A DNA stretch of 31,603 nucleotides, taken from assembly GCA_910585295.1 (NCBI GenBank), contig CAJUDE010000039.1, positions 1-31,603 of the forward strand, given 5' to 3'. Below the pieces are notes generated by a model. It worked only from the letters and a program-made list of their open reading frames with translations, had not been told where the DNA came from and ran no database searches. Made by a program: the position numbers and the translations under genes. The DNA comes from an uncultured Lachnospiraceae bacterium (lineage in GTDB: Bacteria; Bacillota; Clostridia; Lachnospirales; Lachnospiraceae). Positions 30,242 through 31,603 of this stretch are shown here, piece after piece; positions within the stretch are counted from its first letter, which is position 1, and every line of letters starts with the position of its first letter.

Positions 30242-30415
30242 TTAGATGAAATCAATCCTTTTCAGTTGATGTAAATTTTTATTTCTATAAACCAAGTCAT
30301 CCCTTACCGTAAATCCGACCTTTTCCCAAAAAGCATTGCCTGATACATTTTTCTCAAATGCCACCAATGCCACTTTGTGTATGCCCTCTTCGATATTCAT
30401 TGTCCTAATTGTCAT
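30242..30415 (-). pseudogene. Internally deleted GNAT acetyltransferase
   Basis: The short frame starts MTIRTMNIEEG and runs directly into HKVALVAFEKNVSGNAFWEKVGFTVRDDLVYRNKNL. The head is the usual N-terminus of a GNAT protein and the remainder is the usual C-terminus (motif B, ...NxxGNxFWEKxGF). The whole middle, with the acetyl-CoA loop, is missing, so this looks like an in-frame deletion of about 100 codons joined at a short identical word near IEEG. The ribosome binding site AGGAGG is intact, so a 57-residue product could still be made. It sits between two intact acetyltransferase genes. Confidence 0.7.
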
Positions 30416-30429
30416 TATCACCATTCCTC

Positions 30430-30930
30430 CTAACGAATCTTTCTGAATTTCTCCAGCCGGTAATGCTGCTCATCATCCAGCGCTTTTATTCCGTTTTTAT
30501 ATTCATATCCCTTTTTCCGGTAAAATTCTACCGCAGTAATTGATGCGGGAATTTCTATTCTTTCTGCTCTTAAAAATAATTCATCGGATTCAAGGGTATC
30601 AATGATATTGCTGCCAATCCCCTGCCCATGAAATTCCGGCAGCACAAAAATGGTGAGCAATATACTTTCTGCAAGACTTCCCCAAAAACTTGATATCGAA
30701 CCAACACCCACAATTCTATTTTCATGCCAAAACACATATACATGTGCGTATTCTGCTACACCTTTGAACCAATTTACATCATGTGTGGCAGAGAGTGCAT
30801 CTATAGCTTTTTCCCCGTAATCTTTTACATTGACTTCTCTAAAATTTCTTAGAATTAGATTTACAATTTCTTCCGCATCTTCTTCACGATAAGGCTGAAT
30901 AATAACCTCTGTTCCATTTGATAATTTCAT
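30430..30930 (-). CDS. GNAT-family N-acetyltransferase
   Basis: The 166-residue product starts MKLSNGTEVIIQPYREEDAEEIVNLILRNF and shows GNAT motif A ILLTIFVLPEFHGQGIGSNIIDTLE (residues about 93-117) with the Gln-x-x-Gly-x-Gly loop HGQGIGS. The C-terminal part is AVEFYRKKGYEYKNGIKALDDEQHYRLEKFRKI. The ending HYRLEKFR is common in amine- or antibiotic-type GNATs, but the substrate cannot be named. The start at 30930 follows AAAGGAG; a longer frame to 30984 runs through a terminator. A T-run terminator at 30956-30982 lies only 25 bases upstream, suggesting leader attenuation. Confidence 0.85.
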   Translation of the reverse strand: MKLSNGTEVIIQPYREEDAEEIVNLILRNFREVNVKDYGEKAIDALSATHDVNWFKGVAEYAHVYVFWHENRIVGVGSISSFWGSLAESILLTIFVLPEFHGQGIGSNIIDTLESDELFLRAERIEIPASITAVEFYRKKGYEYKNGIKALDDEQHYRLEKFRKIR

Positions 30931-30955
30931 AAAAATCTCCTTTCCAAACAAAAAA

Positions 30956-30982
30956 GCACCAAACATACAATATGTCCAGTGC
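30956..30982 (-). terminator. T-run terminator directly upstream of an acetyltransferase gene
   Basis: GCAC (30982-30979 on the minus strand) pairs with GTGC (30959-30956), and the inner GACATA/TATGTT arms make a longer stem around TTG. Six T follow in the minus direction. It stands about 25 bases before the start codon of the 30930 gene, so it must either end a transcript from the right or act as an attenuator. Confidence 0.65.
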
Positions 30983-31409
30983 ACTTCTAAAACGATCGGC
31001 TATTACAAGCATTCTATCATCATTACAACTTACATCTACCGATTTACATGCACAGACATATCAGACCTACCTGCGTAACCGTGCATCGAATCGAAACACA
31101 ATTACTTCTAAGTACGTCTGTAATACATGTACATATCGTTCATTGTAAAATGTAAGTTCTGCATTTCCATGTTCTCCTAAACTTTTTTATTAACCTACCA
31201 CAATTCTATTATTATGTCAAGAAATATTTTTTGAACAGAAAGGCAAATGAACGGCAAATGAAAAAGGCAAAAGTGGCAGAGAGATATCTGAGGTATGGCA
31301 ATCTTGTTCAGTTTTATTAAGCGTTCTTTTGGCGGATTTTTTAATCGTTCTATTACAAGAAGATTGATAAGGTCGGTATGAAAATTCTTTACTTCGTCAA
31401 TGAATGTGG
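30983..31409. other. Gene-free stretch between divergent acetyltransferase genes
   Basis: No supported gene. The plus strand from about 31193 to 31320 reads YYVKKYFLNRKANERQMKKA and then KVAERYLRYGNLVQFY before a stop; it has no start and may be the tail of a lost gene. A minus-strand frame over the same bases lacks a ribosome site and is not believed. If the acetyltransferase at 30930 is attenuated, its leader starts in 30983-31190. Confidence 0.35.
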
Positions 31410-31415
31410 TATAAT
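31410..31415 (+). promoter_or_regulatory. Extended -10 promoter of the last acetyltransferase gene
   Basis: TGGTATAAT ends at 31415, with TG at the extended position and only a weak -35 upstream. Transcription near 31422 gives a leader of about 44 bases holding GGAGGTAAAATAAAG. Confidence 0.55.
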
Positions 31416-31465
31416 TTCTATTAGCACAGACAGACAAATCAAAATTTTTTGGAGGTAAAATAAAG

Positions 31466-31603
31466 ATGAGCGAAATTATATTTTTAAGATGCGATGGAAA
31501 TAACAAAGATTTTATAGAAAATTGCAGGCTGCTTGATGAGGACTTAGATTTGCGAGTTGGAAAAATAATTAAACGAGATAAGTACGCTCAATATAACCTA
31601 ATT
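31466..31603 (+). CDS. GNAT-family N-acetyltransferase, N-terminal part (cut by window edge)
   Basis: The 46 visible residues begin MSEIIFLRCDGNNKDFIENCRLLDEDLDLRVG, followed by KIIKRDKYAQYN. This matches the start of a GNAT subgroup in which a DGNNxDFIxLCRxLDEDL head precedes the acetyltransferase fold. The catalytic motif lies outside the window. GGAGG is nine bases before the ATG. It is the fourth acetyltransferase-type gene in 1.9 kb, pointing the other way from the other three. Confidence 0.65.
   Translation, partial: MSEIIFLRCDGNNKDFIENCRLLDEDLDLRVGKIIKRDKYAQYNLI

Noticed and set aside
31195..31506. A 103-codon minus-strand open frame at the right end
   Set aside because: It is antisense to the start and promoter of the acetyltransferase gene at 31466, has no ribosome site, and its AT-rich composition explains the open frame.
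1..31603. CRISPR array, prophage or tRNA-anchored island
   Set aside because: No regularly spaced direct repeats, no phage structural or integrase genes, and no recognisable tRNA gene were found.

Overview
The window looks like chromosome of a gut Lachnospiraceae-type Firmicute (Bacillota, Clostridia). Supporting signs are strong AGGAGG-type ribosome binding sites, TTGACA/TATAAT promoters, a DUF4367 protein, a DUF6147-like secreted protein, TerD/AIM24 genes, a preQ1 riboswitch ahead of a queuine-salvage pair, and Fe-dependent alcohol dehydrogenases beside an Old Yellow Enzyme-type flavoenzyme. No rRNA, tRNA or CRISPR array was seen. The genus cannot be fixed from the sequence alone.

Layout. 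1-193 is the tail of an IS3-family insertion sequence. It abuts a tiny type I toxin gene (266-361, minus) and cuts into the hairpin downstream of it. 624-1946 holds a small secreted protein and an orphan DUF4367 membrane protein. 2256-5124 is an AT-rich two-gene restriction-modification system resembling BcgI (type IIB): a nuclease-methylase fusion and a two-domain specificity subunit. 5125-6122 is about 1 kb without genes; it carries leader repeats, a 333-bp imperfect palindrome and a terminator. 6123-7706 encodes a membrane protein fused to a spermidine-synthase-like domain.

7857-12444 is a sugar/polyol locus: a LacI-type repressor divergent from sn-glycerol-1-phosphate dehydrogenase (egsA/araM) and ribulokinase (araB). 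The divergent region has well-formed promoters and candidate operators. After a small lipoprotein gene, 13236-18779 (minus) is a tight four-gene operon: MFS transporter, Fe-S/flavin enoate reductase, and two paralogous Fe-alcohol dehydrogenases. A PucR-type regulator is divergent from it. This looks like an import-and-reduce pathway of unknown substrate.

20683-21956 couples a helix-hairpin-helix protein to a secreted GH5 endoglucanase. 22122-23978 is a MarR-MATE efflux operon with a 19-bp inverted-repeat operator over its promoter. 24083-24947 is a decayed DUF262/DUF1524 (GmrSD-like) restriction gene. 25074-25640 is a flavin reductase-like protein, and 26117-27613 is a TerD-AIM24 pair. 27816-29592 is a preQ1-riboswitch-led operon of a QueL-like radical SAM enzyme and a YhhQ-type transporter, i.e. 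queuine/Q-precursor salvage. The right end (29760-31603) is a cluster of GNAT acetyltransferases: two intact, one internally deleted and one cut by the window edge.

The least explained parts are the palindromic element at 5465-5797 with a degenerate relative near 7712-7830, the substrate of the PucR-linked operon, the restriction system's specificity, and the fate of the toxin's antisense antitoxin after the IS insertion.
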